In this document: piece after piece, positions 25,473 through 37,082 of the stretch
How positions within the stretch are numbered: position 1 is the stretch's first letter
Layout: every line of letters starts with the position of its first letter
Source: Plantago ovata
Lineage: Eukaryota > Streptophyta > Magnoliopsida > Lamiales > Plantaginaceae
Length of the DNA: 64,000 nt
Assembly: GCA_028274465.1 (NCBI GenBank)
Contig: CM051458.1
Span: 30,020,692-30,084,691, forward strand
Reading direction: 5' to 3'
Notes under the pieces: model-generated
Database searches by the model: none
Seen by the model: the letters and a program-made list of their open reading frames with translations, nothing else
Told to the model about the DNA's origin: nothing
Program-made: the position numbers and the translations under genes

Positions 25473-27270
25473 CCTTTGTTTGAAGTCTTGGGTGAACTTG
25501 GGCCAGTATTCTCGCATCAAGAGATGCGGTCTTTGAATAATGCTTCTTGAGTTTCAGCAACTTCAGGAACAGGAACCATTGCTATCTCAGCAACTGGTCC
25601 ATCAGCAAGCTGGGTTTCAGCAACTTGATGAGTTGCTTGTTCAGCAACCATCTGTTCAGCAGCATCAGCAAGTGCCGCTCTTTGCAGATCAGCAGCAATG
25701 TGCTTACTGGTTCCATGGTTTGATCATCTAGATTATCTACAAAGTAGATATCTGGGACTTGGGCAGGAATTTCATTTCCACTGCCTTGTGGTCTATTCTC
25801 AGTAGAGTTATCAACGTTAAGTTGATTGTTGAAGGCTTCCGCAAACACTTCAACATTGCTGATGTATGTTTCAGTAATTATTTCAGCAACATCTACTGGC
25901 AAATGCGTTTCAGCATTTGTCTGGGAATTGACTGAGGAGTCTTGGACATTGGGGACTGACTGAGAAGCCAGTGTCTTCTTTCTTTTGTTACTTGTCCGTT
26001 TCCTCTTAGGTACGGGATTTGCTGATGACGCTGCAGTCTGAGTGTCATCATCAGCTTTCCTCTTTTTCTTTTAGATTTCTCCAGTTTCCCAGAGTCATCT
26101 ATTGTTGCATTTTCAGCAACGGCTTTGTACACGTACCTTGTTGATTTTCTACAGCAGTTTCATTTGTGTTACCACCTCCAACAGCAGTTTCATCTCTAAG
26201 TTGCTGAGTGGTAACATCTGCAGCTGTTGTATACCTTTCTTGCTGGCTTGTGCTGACAACATTTGCAGTTGTTGTCTTCTTGGTTTTCTTACCAGCAATC
26301 TTAGGTACATTCTGCTTGTAGAAAGATCTTCCCACATTGCACACAGATTTCTTGATTGGCAATGGGTTTCTTAGCTGAATCCTGAAATGTTCAAGGATAT
26401 AGCATATCTTGATTCCATACATAACTGGAAAGGAAGGTGAGACCTTGTTGTCTTCTACCTTTACCTTAAACTTAGTAACACAATCAACAAGCCTGTTGAA
26501 AATGTACTTAGCCCAGTTAAGTTCCGATTTATTCTCATGGATATGCATCAGCAATGGCCATCTTCTCAGGCCTACTTGGTCAATTCCTCCAACTTGGGAG
26601 TCAAGAACTTTAATCAGTAGCAGAGCTACTAGACCAAGTGAAGGCAGAGATGCTTTCTCTTAACGTGCTTTGTCCAAGTCACGGGAGCTATCTCGCCTTT
26701 CTTCATTTTGCATTTCTGACGTCACTGTAGAAAGCTTCAATTTCTTCGTCAGAAGCAGTGACGTCGTCTTCAGTTCCAGTGGTTGGAATCTGAAAAATCT
26801 CCGCTAAATCAGTCCATTTCAGGACGATTTGCGTGTTCTGAACATAAGTAAGGATCACTTTTTCAGTGACTCCATTACTGTCTGTAAGGGACTGGATTTC
26901 TGCATTGTTGTAGAACTCCATGGTATCAATCATGCTCACTTGCTTAGTGCGAGCAGAGATAAAGTTCATGAGGCCTTGCTGCTTGATGAACTCAAGCGCC
27001 TCTTCATTTTGGTCATCAAGTTCTTGTTCATAAAAGTACCTAATGTACTTTTCTTTTGCAAATCCTCCCCATTGCATCAACATCTCACACTTTGCAGTGT
27101 CAAGATATGACGGAGGCATAGGTTTTTCAGTGATTCGGTCGTTTTTCAACACAACTTTCGCTGTGTCTTGGGTCAGAGAAGTCCGGAGCAGTCACCGGAG
27201 CAATGCGTGTTTCAGCACTGTCAACCTTTGACGATTTTGAGGACTTAGATGACTGTCTCTTGGGAGCCAT
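25473..27270 (-). pseudogene. Extra ORF after pol of the SIRE-like element (frameshifted)
   Basis: The ATG is at 27270-27268, followed by a Lys/Ser-rich start (MAPKRQSSKSSKSSK). A frameshift near 27150 leads into the best-conserved part (27152-26703), which contains MEFYNNAEIQSL and, about 30 residues on, KWTDLAEIFQIP. That pattern resembles the putative plant transposon protein domain found in ORFs of plant retroelements. Another shift near 26700 leads into 26640-26099, and the C-terminal part is repetitive, with many VAE/LAD units coded by GTTGCTGAA-like repeats, running into the gap. The ORF lies downstream of pol on the same strand, the position of env-like ORFs in SIRE elements. No signal peptide or membrane segment was seen, so an envelope role is not supported here. 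Confidence 0.65.
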
Positions 27271-27796
27271 TTCTTTATATAGAGCAAGAAATTGTACGAA
27301 AAAGATAGTTTGCTTTTTGACCGGAGGTACAGTAGTTTCAGGCTAGAAATTGCAGAGAAAGGAAATGTGAGTTAAAGAATTTTGTCATTTCTCTAACTCC
27401 TTCTTTATATAGTGTCTCTGGTGTGTGAGAAACTCAATCGATTTGAGTTCTCAGCAAGGGTAAAACAGAGAAACACTGGAGATAGTGGAGCCTTTGCATT
27501 GAATGCGTAGTGGCCCACTAACTAAAACCGTCAGAGCACTCTCTCTCTTTGTTTTGTTAGCCGTTAGATTAATAACTCCTTTTAATCAATGGCCACGATT
27601 GAATTTCATGTCATGATTTATTGCGAGTTTATCTGTGCCAGCTTAACGTCACAAATTGATTTTACCGAGTAATAAGGGATAGATTGCTTGCTGAAATAGA
27701 CAAGAATCTTTTCAGCGAGTTTGAATTAACAATCTAGCTACTTGCTGAAAGTTCCCCCTTACTTAGATATCTCATATTTTCTAAGTTTAAAAGATA

Positions 27797-28169
27797 TTTC
27801 TGATTTCCCGTATCAGTAAATTCTTTTTGCAATTGAGACATCCTTTGGTAAAATCTGAGAGATGAGATTTTGCTCTTTTTCTGAATTCCCGTTTCAGAAA
27901 ATTCCTTTGATACTTGAATACCTGTTTCAGTATCTTTTGATTGTCTAAGTACCCGTCTCAGCAATCCTTAAGTTCTTTCACTTACTGAGTTCCTGTCTCA
28001 GCAAGTGATCAAGTTTCCTAACAAATACCTGTTTTGAAGGAATTACTTGCTGAATGCCTGTTTCAGCAATCATGTTGTGACTTATCATTTCTTAGAAGAA
28101 ATCAGTGACTTGGTCTTTTGGACAGGAATACTTTGGCTTGCTGAATACCTGTTTCAGCATTCTGCCAAG
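27797..28169 (-). ncRNA. Array of covarying stem-loops with TWCCYGT loop between pol and extra ORF
   Basis: Read on the plus strand, seven stem-loops share a 7-nt loop TWCCYGT (one has TGCCTGT): loops at 27805-27811, 27886-27892, 27919-27925, 27950-27956, 27990-27996, 28055-28061 and 28046+100 (28146-28152). Stems differ but still pair: TTTTCTGAA/TTCAGAAAA is perfect; GATACT(T)GAA/TTCAGTATC has a bulge; TCACTTACTGAG/CTCAGCAAGTGA has one mismatch; TTGCTGAA/TTCAGCAA is perfect. A weaker eighth lies near 28014-28042. The array is in the element's transcript (as its complement), after the pol stop and before the extra ORF. Function is unknown. Confidence 0.6.
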
Positions 28170-28177
28170 TGTATCCT

Positions 28178-31162
28178 TTATTGAGGTAGTTCAATCAATC
28201 CAAGGTTATACCTTAGCATTGCGAACCTATTATCCGGTAGGGGCTTGGTAAAGATGTCAGCAAGCTGATCTTCAGTACCTACTTTCACAACCTCAATATC
28301 ACCTTTTTCCACATGATCTCTAATGAAATGATGTCTAATATCAATGTGCTTGGTCCTAGAGTGAAACTTAGGATTTTGCGTAATTGCAATAGCACTTGTA
28401 TTATCACAAAAGATTGGTGTTTTCTTTGCAGAAATACCATAATCTCTTAATTGTTGCTGAATCCATAGGATTTGAGCTGTGCAACAACCAGCTGCAATGT
28501 ATTCAGATTCTGTAGATGAATTGGCGACACACGTTTGCTTCTTGCTGAACCATGATATTAATCTAGTACCCAAAAACTGACAAGTTCCAGAGGTACTTTT
28601 TCTATCAAGAGTTGATCCACCATGATCAGCATCAGAATAGCCAACCAATTCAAGTCCAGAATCTTTTGGATACCATAATCCAACATTGACTGTACCTTTA
28701 ACATATTTCAGTATTTTAATTGCCTTTTTGTAGTGTGATTCTCTTGGATCCGATTGGAATCTTGCACACACACAAACAGCATACTGAATGTCAGGTCTAC
28801 TTGCTGTTAAATACAACAAGGAACCAATGAGCTTCCTATACTTGTGTTCTTCAACACTTTTGTCCTCTTTAGTATAGCCCAATTTGGTACCAACACTCAT
28901 AGGGATCTTTTCAGGTTTTTCATCCTCTTTGATCCTAAACTTTATGAGCATTTCTTTCGCATACTTTGCTTGATTTATGAATATTCCATCTTTGAGTTGC
29001 TTGACTTGCAACCCTAGGAAATAATTCAATTTTCCCATCATACTCATTTCAAACTTATTTGTCATGAGTTTGGCAAAATCATCACAAAGTTGCTTGTCCT
29101 TAGATCCAAAAATTATGTCATCCACATAAATTTGAACTAAGATTAATTTACCATCATGGTTCATGGTAAAAAGAGTTTTGTCAACTTCACCTTTCTTGAA
29201 ACCATTTTCCAGCAAGAACTTAGCTAAGGTATCATACCATGCTCTTGGTGCTTGCTTTAGACCATATACAGCTTTCTGAAGCTTATATACCATCTTGGTT
29301 TCTGAGGGAAGTTCAAAGCCAGGGGGTTGTTCTAGGTAGACTTCTTCAGCAAGTTCACCATTTAAGAATGCACTCTTAACATCCATTTGGTAAACAATGA
29401 AGTCATTGTGAGCAGCAAAGGCCAAGAAAAGCCTAATTGCATCCAATCTTGCAACTGGAGCGTAAGACTCATCATAGTCCAATCCTTCAGTCTGACAGTA
29501 ACCTTGAGCAACTAAGCGTGCTTTGTTTCTTGTTACTTCACCAGACTCGCTCAGCTTGTTTCTGAACACCCACTTTGTACCAATAGCTTTCTTATTTTCA
29601 GCAAGTGGCACAAGTTTCCAGACTTTGTTTCTTTCAAATTGATCCAATTCTTCTTGCATTGCCTTTATCCATTCAGAATGCTTCAAAGCTTCTTCTATGG
29701 TTTTAGGTTCAATTTCTGAAACAAAGCAAGAGAATAAAGATTCTACTTCTACGACAGTTGCTTCTTCAGCAAGTCCTTGAGTAGCTTTGGATCTAGTCAC
29801 TTGGCGTTTATTAATATCGCCAATCATATCCGTAGAGGGATGATCTCTAATCCATTTATTAACAGGTTTCCTGTTTGTTGGATCAGGATATGTTTGCTCA
29901 TCAGCATGTGACTCTTCAGTATGTACTTGTTCAGTACTACTGGGAATTTGTGTCTCTGCTGAGATTTGATCGTCAGCAACTGCTTGTTCAGCATTGCTGG
30001 GTTGAGGTATTTCATCAGCAGGCACTGGAGATTGCGTAATTTCAGCAACTTCCGGAGCAACCGCATCTTTTGCTGGAAATTCTTTGTCGTGAACTATATT
30101 TATCTTGTCATGACTCGGGGGAGGAGAATCATTGTCAGAATCATCATTTAGTTCAATTGACTTGATTTGCCTAGCATCAGATTCAGTTCTTTGCTCATGT
30201 ATGATTAGCTTTTTCATACATTCTGATATTTCTTCTTCAGCAGGCACACCTTGTGTCTTTTCGTAGAATACAACATGCACAGATTCTTCAATCTTTTGTG
30301 CCTTTTTGTTGTAAACTCTGTAAGCTTTACTATGCAAGGAGTAGCCAAGAAATATCGCTTCGTCTGCCTTTGGTTGAAATGTTCTTAGGTATTCTCTACC
30401 ATTGTTAAGAACGAAACACTTGCAACCAAATACTCTTAGATGAGTGATGTTAGGAGGTCTTCCAACAAACAATTCATAAGGAGTTTTGTTGTATTCCTTA
30501 GTAATCAAACATCTATTCTGAGTATAGCAGGCGGTATTAATCGCTTCAACCCAGTAAGCCTCACTTATCTCAGTGTCAGCAAGCATTGTTCTTGCGGCTT
30601 CTTTCAGGGTACGATTCTTCCGTTCAGCAACACCATTTTGCTGTGGTGTCCTTACTGAGGATAACTGATGTTGAATACCTTTGGAGGTACAATATTCAGT
30701 TATGTACTGGTTTACAAACTCAGTACCATGGTCTGTCCTTATGACTCTTACCTTGTCATTTTTCATGACTTCAAGCTTATTCAGCAAGTTAGGTATTTCA
30801 GTCTTGGTTTCAGATTTGTGCTTGATGAATACTACCCAAGTGAATCTTGAATAGTCATCTACCACGACTAGACCATACTTCTTACCAGCATAGCTTGTTG
30901 AAGAAGATTCAAACAAGTCCATGTGTAAGAGTTGTAAAGGTTTTGTAGTTGACGGTACTGCCTTGTTCTTGAAAGAAGATTTGGTTTGCTTTCCTTGCTG
31001 ACATGCATTGCAAACACCATCCTTCTTAAAAGTAACCCTAGGTAATCCAACTACAAGTGCCTTTTTAGACAACTTATTCAGCGTCTTGAAGTTTAGATGA
31101 CTTGTTCGTTTATGCCATAACCATGCTTTTTCAGCAAGGCAATCATGATCTGAGACAAGCAT
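28178..31162 (-). CDS. SIRE-like Copia polyprotein: integrase, reverse transcriptase, RNase H
   Basis: An open frame of 994 codons. In order: the pre-integrase zinc finger (H..H with CNACQQGK, about residues 17-55), the integrase core with catalytic Asp in DLFE and DDYSRF and the conserved ERKNRTL, and an acidic linker (about 330-440). RT follows with [21 protein letters not shown] and the intact catalytic YVDD, then RNase H with [17 protein letters not shown] and DNTSAI, ending in [18 protein letters not shown]. These enzymes copy the RNA to DNA and integrate it. The 5' boundary is artificial, because a frameshift at about 31163 separates it from protease. The frame itself has no internal stop, so the decay is recent. 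Confidence 0.92.
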   Translation of the reverse strand: MLVSDHDCLAEKAWLWHKRTSHLNFKTLNKLSKKALVVGLPRVTFKKDGVCNACQQGKQTKSSFKNKAVPSTTKPLQLLHMDLFESSSTSYAGKKYGLVVVDDYSRFTWVVFIKHKSETKTEIPNLLNKLEVMKNDKVRVIRTDHGTEFVNQYITEYCTSKGIQHQLSSVRTPQQNGVAERKNRTLKEAARTMLADTEISEAYWVEAINTACYTQNRCLITKEYNKTPYELFVGRPPNITHLRVFGCKCFVLNNGREYLRTFQPKADEAIFLGYSLHSKAYRVYNKKAQKIEESVHVVFYEKTQGVPAEEEISECMKKLIIHEQRTESDARQIKSIELNDDSDNDSPPPSHDKINIVHDKEFPAKDAVAPEVAEITQSPVPADEIPQPSNAEQAVADDQISAETQIPSSTEQVHTEESHADEQTYPDPTNRKPVNKWIRDHPSTDMIGDINKRQVTRSKATQGLAEEATVVEVESLFSCFVSEIEPKTIEEALKHSEWIKAMQEELDQFERNKVWKLVPLAENKKAIGTKWVFRNKLSESGEVTRNKARLVAQGYCQTEGLDYDESYAPVARLDAIRLFLAFAAHNDFIVYQMDVKSAFLNGELAEEVYLEQPPGFELPSETKMVYKLQKAVYGLKQAPRAWYDTLAKFLLENGFKKGEVDKTLFTMNHDGKLILVQIYVDDIIFGSKDKQLCDDFAKLMTNKFEMSMMGKLNYFLGLQVKQLKDGIFINQAKYAKEMLIKFRIKEDEKPEKIPMSVGTKLGYTKEDKSVEEHKYRKLIGSLLYLTASRPDIQYAVCVCARFQSDPRESHYKKAIKILKYVKGTVNVGLWYPKDSGLELVGYSDADHGGSTLDRKSTSGTCQFLGTRLISWFSKKQTCVANSSTESEYIAAGCCTAQILWIQQQLRDYGISAKKTPIFCDNTSAIAITQNPKFHSRTKHIDIRHHFIRDHVEKGDIEVVKVGTEDQLADIFTKPLPDNRFAMLRYNLGLIELPQ

Positions 31163-31562
31163 TTTTCAACGTTTGCTGAAGACCAATCAACGGTGTACAA
31201 GCCTCCTGATCTTCTTGCAATCATTATAACCTTTTTAGTCTCAAAATCTACAAGTTTACATTCATCACTTTTAATTTCGATGAAGTATCCTTGTCAGCAA
31301 ATTGACTCATGCTGAAAAGGTTAAACTTAAGATTTTTGACATAAAGAACTCCAGAAATGGTTATGCATCCCAACTTCACATCACCATAGCCTTTTGTAGA
31401 TCCGGAGCCTCCACCAGCAAACCTTATTGTTGGACCTTTAGACCACCGTCTATAGTTTATAAGATTATTCTTGTTGCCCGTCATGTGCTTTCCACAACCA
31501 CTATCAAAGTGCCAGATTGCATCGTTTGTCTCCGTGGCTGCAGTCTGCACAATCAAGAGCAA
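31163..31562 (-). pseudogene. Copia aspartic protease region, frameshifted
   Basis: The frame 31562-31248 contains the protease active-site motif DSGCGKHMTG followed by the flap-like region and the end LKFNLFSMSQF, typical of Copia proteases just upstream of integrase. The frame is lost near 31285 and continues in another frame to about 31163, where a second shift joins it to pol. The catalytic Asp is present. Confidence 0.8.
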
Positions 31563-31567
31563 ACAAG

Positions 31568-32450
31568 TTAATTATCCAATGATGGATGTCCATTAACATG
31601 TTCAAGAATGCGTCCAGTGGAAACCCAAGTCTGAAGTTTTTCAACTTTGACTTGTTTTCTACTTGCTGAGGAACTAGGAGGTTTTGAGCTGAAAGACTTT
31701 TGACTCGTGCTGGTCAAATCCACTTTCTGATGTGGTGTCTTGCTCTGTTGACCTTTTTGCTGAACATACTTTTCAGTAAGTTCTTTTCTAGCAAGGTTCC
31801 TTCTAGTCCTAGCATTGGGAGTCTTTTCAAAACTCTTAGGCTTGGTTTTCTTCATCTCTTTGAAGTATCTTTGCTGACTTTGTTTATACTCATGAAAGAG
31901 TTGACTTTGCTTGGTTTGAAACCGAGTCCACTCTTTGGAGAATGCTGAGCTTTAGCATCAGCAACCTTACTTGATTCAGGTTTGTCAGCAAAGGACTTCT
32001 GATTACTTTTGGTAATCTTGCCTTTAGACTTAACAACTTGCTTTTCAGCAACTTGTTTGGCGGAATGCTTCACGGCATTCTTTTTCTTTCCAGTTTGCTT
32101 CACAGCAACCTGTTTTCCTTTTAAAGTCTTGTTACTTTGAGTAGCAACAGCGGGCTTTATGGTCATAGGTACTTGATTGCATGTTTCAGCAATCTTAGTT
32201 TGACCAAACTGATAGATCACTGGTGGACTACTATCAGTAGCACGTACAAAGGAGATCGGTGATTTATCTTTCTCAAGATTTCTACGTTATCACCTTCACA
32301 CGTTGCTCCTAAACCTTCTTTCTGAGATGGATCTCTCAAATAAGAGTTTAGTTCAGTCAGCGTATTACTTGCTTCCACATAGGATTTGACATTGATTTTC
32401 ATCTTTTTCATTTCTTGAATTTCAGCAAGTAACTTTAGAATTGAGGACTG
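31568..32450 (-). pseudogene. Gag-protease linker of the SIRE-like element, broken frames
   Basis: Three short overlapping frames (32411-32217, 32220-31852, 31855-31568) encode a Lys/Ser/Gln-rich sequence with no recognisable domain, as is usual between the gag zinc knuckle and protease in SIRE-like elements. Breaks at 32451 (stop TAG), about 32217 and about 31853 show decay. Confidence 0.6.
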
Positions 32451-33986
32451 CTACTCTTCCAATTCTAATGCCATTTGAGAATTTTTCTCTGCAGCCTCAG
32501 CAATCAATTTCTTAAGACGCCTTATTTCAGCATCATTTTCTTCTGTCTCTTCCTTCAGCAAAGTGTACTTTTCAGTAGTTTGCTTGGTCAGAGTTTCAGC
32601 AAATTGAAGTTTTTTTTGCTGTTTGCTGAGAGTTTTCTCAAATCTTTCGATTTCTCCTTGAATTTTGTCAAGATCAATCTCATCTTCACTTTCTGAATCA
32701 GAGTCAGAGGTAGAATTATTTACCTGACCGGCCATGAGGCAGAATTCGTAGTTCGACATATCTGGATAAGCTTCCATAGCTATCCCACATACTTCTTTGC
32801 CAATCTCCACGTCTAGAGTGGCTTCCTCATCGTCGGTGTCTGAACTTTCATCCTCACTGTCTTCGGAGCTTGTCTCAATGCACAATGCATCGATTTTTGC
32901 TTGAAGCTTCTTCTTTTCTTCAGCAATGAAAGCTCTTTTGAACTTCTTCTTCTTTTCAGCAGATTTGCCTTTCAGCAAAGGGCAATTAGCTTTGAAGTGT
33001 CCAGGCTTTTTGCAGTAAAAACATAGATCATTTCCAACTGCTGGTTCTTCTGATGATGTAGCTTGCTGAGCTTGCTTGTTCAGCAAGCTAGTATCATTCT
33101 TGTACTTATGGTAATTATTACCAAGATGCTTTTTCAGCTTCTCTTTTGCTTTTCGCCTTTCAAGTTCCTTACTGATGAATTTCTTCATGTTTTTAACAAC
33201 TAAAGCATTTTCATCAGCAGGCTCTTTATCATTCTTCTTTTCAGAAGATGACGGCTTTGCAGCAAGAGCAATGTTTTGCGATTTTTCAGCAAACACATTT
33301 TCTCTTTGCTTTGTCTCATAATTGACAGTAGCAAGATGAGAGAACAACTCAGTTGGTGTAATGTCAGGCATTCCTTGATTATAATAGAAATTCTGAGTAT
33401 GGATCCATTCTTGATTCAAACTTCTGATGATAGTTTTCACTTTCTCAGAATCTGAATAAAGATTTCCAACACCCAGCGCTGCCATTTCACTAACAAGAGT
33501 TGTGAATCTGAAGTCAAAGTCTTCCAGTGACTCGTTAGCACCTTGCTTAAAGTTTTGAAACTTCAGCTTAAGTACTTCAAGTTTGTTTTCCTTGGTCTTG
33601 TCAGATCCAGCACAAAGATCTTGAACCATTTTCCAAGCCTCCTTAGCAGTCTTAGCACCCCACAGTTTGCACTGTATGGTATCCGGAGTTGATCTGATGA
33701 TGATATTTCTTGCCTGGCCATCAAGACGGAATCTCTTAGCTTCGTCAGAAGTCCATTCCTCTCTTGGTTTTGGCACAACCGTATCTGATGGTTCGCCTTG
33801 GATGGTTTCCTTTCCAGCTTCAGTGGTTCTATGAGGGAAACTCCTTTCAACCTTGGTGATCTTGATAGGTCCATCATTAATGACGGTGACCATCTCATCA
33901 CTAATGGCCTCAAGATGTAACATCATGTTGTTTCGCCATTTCTCGTAATTTTACAGCTTCAGCAAGGGAGCATCTCCTAAAGACAT
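32451..33986 (-). pseudogene. SIRE-like Copia gag, early stop codon
   Basis: The likely ATG is at 33986-33984 (MSLGDAPLLKL), with a TAA at codon 12 (33953-33951). The frame then stays open for about 490 codons. It contains the Copia gag core (LWGAKTAKEAWKMV, LEDFDFRFTTLVSEM) and one zinc knuckle CFYCKKPGHFKANC. A coiled-coil-like C-terminal region, rich in Glu and Lys, is interrupted by TAG at 32453-32451. Gag forms the particle and packages the RNA. The early stop means no full product from the normal start, though an internal ATG (near 33926) could start a shortened one. Confidence 0.82.
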
Positions 33987-34084
33987 CCTGTCAGCAAAGC
34001 ACTACCAAACTGATCAAGTGAAAGAGATTTACGGAAAGCACTTAAGGGGATCTAGGTTCAGTGCAGAAGGCTAAAGAACCTCCT

Positions 34085-34096
34085 GCTCTGATACCA
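34085..34096 (-). other. Primer binding site (initiator tRNA-Met) of the SIRE-like element
   Basis: The minus strand reads TGGTATCAGAGC, the standard Copia PBS complementary to the 3' part of initiator tRNA-Met, two bases inside the 5' LTR end. All 12 bases match the usual form. Confidence 0.93.
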
Positions 34097-34098
34097 CT

Positions 34099-35783
34099 TG
34101 TTGGTCCCTTTAAACAACAAGAAAAGACTAGAGGGGGGGGGGGTGAATAGTCTTTTCAAACTTTTGTCGTTTAAAACTTTCTCAGCAAGTACTTATTACT
34201 TTACAGTAATGAGGTTGCTGATACTTAACTTTCTCAGCAAGCGTAAGTTACTTTACAGTAGCTTGGTTTGCTGATACTTAAAATCAGAGAGCGGAAGTCT
34301 TTGAAACGATAAGTGCTTTTTCAGCAAGTAAAGAGTTTCAGCAAGTGATGTGACTGACTGTGTACAAACAGATATAATTTGCTGAAAGCTAAATGCAGTA
34401 AGTAAATCACACAAACACTTTTAGAGTGGTATCTGAGAGTGGCGTAATCTCCCAACTAATCCACTTTGTCCTTTCTAGGACTGAATCCACTAAGATATGA
34501 TTGAGGTTCCTTACAATCTCCTATCTAAAGCGATTCAACAGAAACCAAAGCACACTTGCTTTGTCTCCAACCTAAACTAGAGAACTCAACCTTGTTCTCC
34601 ACCAAACTTGGTACTTTTAATCAGCAAAAGCTTGCTCGATTAAGTTCCCCCTGAATATCACGCCTGAAAGGGTGTATTTTCAGTTAGAGAGTTTTGGGGT
34701 GAGATAACTTAATTATAACTTATTCAGTTACAACAAGTAATCTAAGAAACACAACTTGGAATACTTTGCAGTAAACAAGTTTGATTGTTTCTGGTGTCAA
34801 GACTTGTTCTTGTTCGAAAGAAAGAACACTTAACTAATTTCTTAGCCGAGTTTGTTCTACTTCTTCACAAGTAGCTTTTTCAAGCTTTAAGTCTTGGAAC
34901 GGATCAATGGCAGTAAGAGTGTTTGAAGGTTTGTGAATTTTAAGCACAAGTGAGAGTTTGATCACGTTGTTGACACACTTCAACTCTTTTCCGGATGACC
35001 TCTATTTATAGTGCAAGTAAGGAGCCGTTTGAATTTCAAATCCTAAGGCTTTTGTTCCTTAACATGTCACTATCTTGCTTTTGTACTTTCAGCAGCAACC
35101 TTTGTTTGTCTTCTAGTCTTCATGTCCTTTGTGTGTAAGCTTTGCATTAAATGCACCTTTGAATAGAATTCAAACAGTAACAGTGGAGCGCAAAATCACG
35201 TACATTCAGCAAGAGGTCACATATGTTCATCAGCAAGTGTTCATTCTCAGTTTCAGCAAGCACAACCTACTTTGTCTTTCAGATTTTCACTTATGCAATG
35301 CTGTTGCTGAAAATTTCACTTTCTGAGCAACACGTGCCTTACCAGTCTTCAGCAATCTTCAAGTCTTCAAGTCTTCAAGTCTTCAGATCTTCAAAAGTCT
35401 TCAAGATTCTGACCGGTTTCTTATTTGCTTCAATAATTTGTTTGTAATAAACAAAATACATCTTCAGCAAATGCTTCAATAGGTCATTTTCTTTTCAGAA
35501 AATAAGATACATCAAAGCTAAGCATCAATAAGATATTTTCTTTTCAGAAAATAAAATACATCATACGCAAATGTGTCAATAAATTAATTTCTTCACAGAA
35601 ATTAAAGTACGTCATCCACAAAAGAAATAACTTATCTAACACCTATCTAAGTCATCAGCAAACGTTCCTCTTTTACAATGTCCTTAAAATTCTAAATTCC
35701 TATGGACCTTAAGAGTACTAGTTACTGGACTGTTCTTAATTTAGCATGGTTAATTGCTCATCAAAATTACAAGTTTCCTAACA
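34099..35783 (-). mobile_element. 5' LTR of the SIRE-like Copia element
   Basis: The LTR is bounded on the plus strand by TGTTGGTCCC and TTTCCTAACA, so on the minus strand it starts TGTTAGGAAAC and ends CCAACA. Length is 1685 bp. It carries many copies of TCAGCAA/TTGCTGA (seven between 34182 and 34385) and a short CTTCAAGT tandem tract near 35350-35385. No second LTR is visible for comparison. Confidence 0.85.
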
Positions 35784-36281
35784 CACCACCAGGCTAACAT
35801 CCCCTTATTCTAGTCCAATTAGTGTGATTCCATTCCACTTTGGCCAATTTCAGGTATGAAACCTAGCTAAACCCTAATTTTCGGATTTTGTTTTTTGGTT
35901 CAATTCTGTTTATTTGCTTATTAATGAAGTTTAATTATGTTAATTTTGCCTAATTTTATTTTTTAAATGTTTTTGCCTAATTTTAGTTTTGTTTTTTAAT
36001 TTTGAATTATGTTAATTGTTTAATGTTAATATTAATGGTTGTTGTTGTTGTTAATATAATTTTGAATGAGGATAATGATTTGATTTTAATTGTGGACTTA
36101 GATTAAATTAGTTATTGTTTAATTATTTAATTTTGGAAATGATAATGTTAATTCATTGTGAATTTAATTATTGTTTAAATTATTATTGATAATGATTTGA
36201 TTAAATTGTGAATTTAATTTTGAAATTTAATTCATTGTTAATGTTTATTGTTGTTGTTGTTCATTCATTGTTAATGATAGT

Positions 36282-36350
36282 GTTATGCATAGGGATTTGA
36301 AGCCTGAGAACTTCTTGTTTATTAGTGAGGATGAGGATGCTACGCTTAAA
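36282..36350 (+). pseudogene. Captured fragment of a calcium-dependent protein kinase (catalytic loop)
   Basis: It translates to [20 protein letters not shown] followed by TLK. The HRDLKPEN catalytic loop and the ENFLF continuation are typical of plant CDPKs. A splice-acceptor-like AG (ATGATAG) stands just before it. Homology stops after LK, where a kinase would continue to the DFG motif; here TCCGTGGCTA, a CACTA-type motif, follows instead. It is a single-exon fragment with no kinase activity. Confidence 0.85.
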
Positions 36351-36543
36351 TCCGTGGCTAAAATAAGCTAAGTGCATCTGATGTATATATATGAATATAT
36401 TTTTGTTAAACTAATATTTGTTATGTACGAATTACAATCTACTGCTTGGTTGAATGAACTGCTTGCTTTTGTGTAATTTTAGCTACATCTATTTTATTTA
36501 TGGAGTATTCGGTGGTTGAGATATTATGACCTTCTTTTATAAG

Positions 36544-36627
36544 ATAAGTCCATCAAAAGATTTATTGTGAGGAACATTGTTGAGCAAGCTGCGGCCAGAG
36601 ATGTTCAAGAAGCATGTGCGTTCGATA
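36544..36627 (+). pseudogene. RPS26: Captured exon of ribosomal protein S26
   Basis: It translates to [20 protein letters not shown] followed by QEACAFD, the central part of eukaryotic eS26 after the zinc-binding region. Flanks look like exon borders: TTATAAG before and GTAAGTC after. The rest of the protein is absent, so this is a captured exon with a neighbouring intron piece. Confidence 0.88.
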
Positions 36628-36917
36628 GTAAGTCGCATTACTTTTCTACCATATTTCTTCATTTGTACCAGTCACATATGCATGTATTTAAGTGTTTACT
36701 ATTCCATTTACAATTAAAATTTAACAATTCATTATGGCCTATAAAGTTGATTTTATATTATTGTTCTTCACTGGTACTAGTCAGAGATGCATCTATCTAA
36801 GTGCTTACAAGTATAATTCAGTAGTTGAGGACATGGCCTATAAAGTTGACGAGTTTATCATTTTCTTTGGCTTGTATTCATGATTTTTATTCTAAATTCA
36901 GTTTGGTTGATTTTCAG

Positions 36918-37039
36918 GTGTTGTTCTACACTTGTAGAAATCTATTGGACTGTTGGGTGATGCTTCTGCTTCCGTTGAGAAGAACTGTGTTAGAGGAATT
37001 CAAGCCAACAGAGAAAGGATTGCGAAATTATTACATGAG
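36918..37039 (+). pseudogene. FUM1: Captured exon of fumarase (fumarate hydratase)
   Basis: From about 36945 it translates to [20 protein letters not shown] followed by [11 protein letters not shown], the conserved stretch near the C-terminal end of class II fumarases. TTTTCAG precedes and GTCAGT follows, consistent with exon borders. An in-frame stop (TAG near 36936) and the lack of other exons show it is a fragment. Confidence 0.88.
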
Positions 37040-37082
37040 GTCAGTTGCTAAGTCATTCACGTATTTCATATTTATTGCTAGA

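Larger units (their letters stand above)
25473..35783 (-). mobile_element. SIRE-like Ty1/Copia retrotransposon with extra ORF (3' LTR missing at gap)
   Basis: On the minus strand the order is 5' LTR (35783-34099), PBS matching initiator tRNA-Met (34096-34085), gag, protease, integrase-RT-RNase H, a stem-loop array, then an additional ORF. The domain order is Copia-type (integrase before RT). The large gag with one zinc knuckle, the protease DSGC motif and an extra ORF after pol fit the SIRE/Maximus lineage. Stops and frameshifts in gag, protease and the extra ORF make it non-autonomous now. The heptamer TCAGCAA/TTGCTGA is unusually frequent throughout. Confidence 0.85.

Noticed and set aside
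25156..25560. Open frames spanning the N run
   Set aside because: They are artefacts of translating N and of LTR sequence; no protein is supported.
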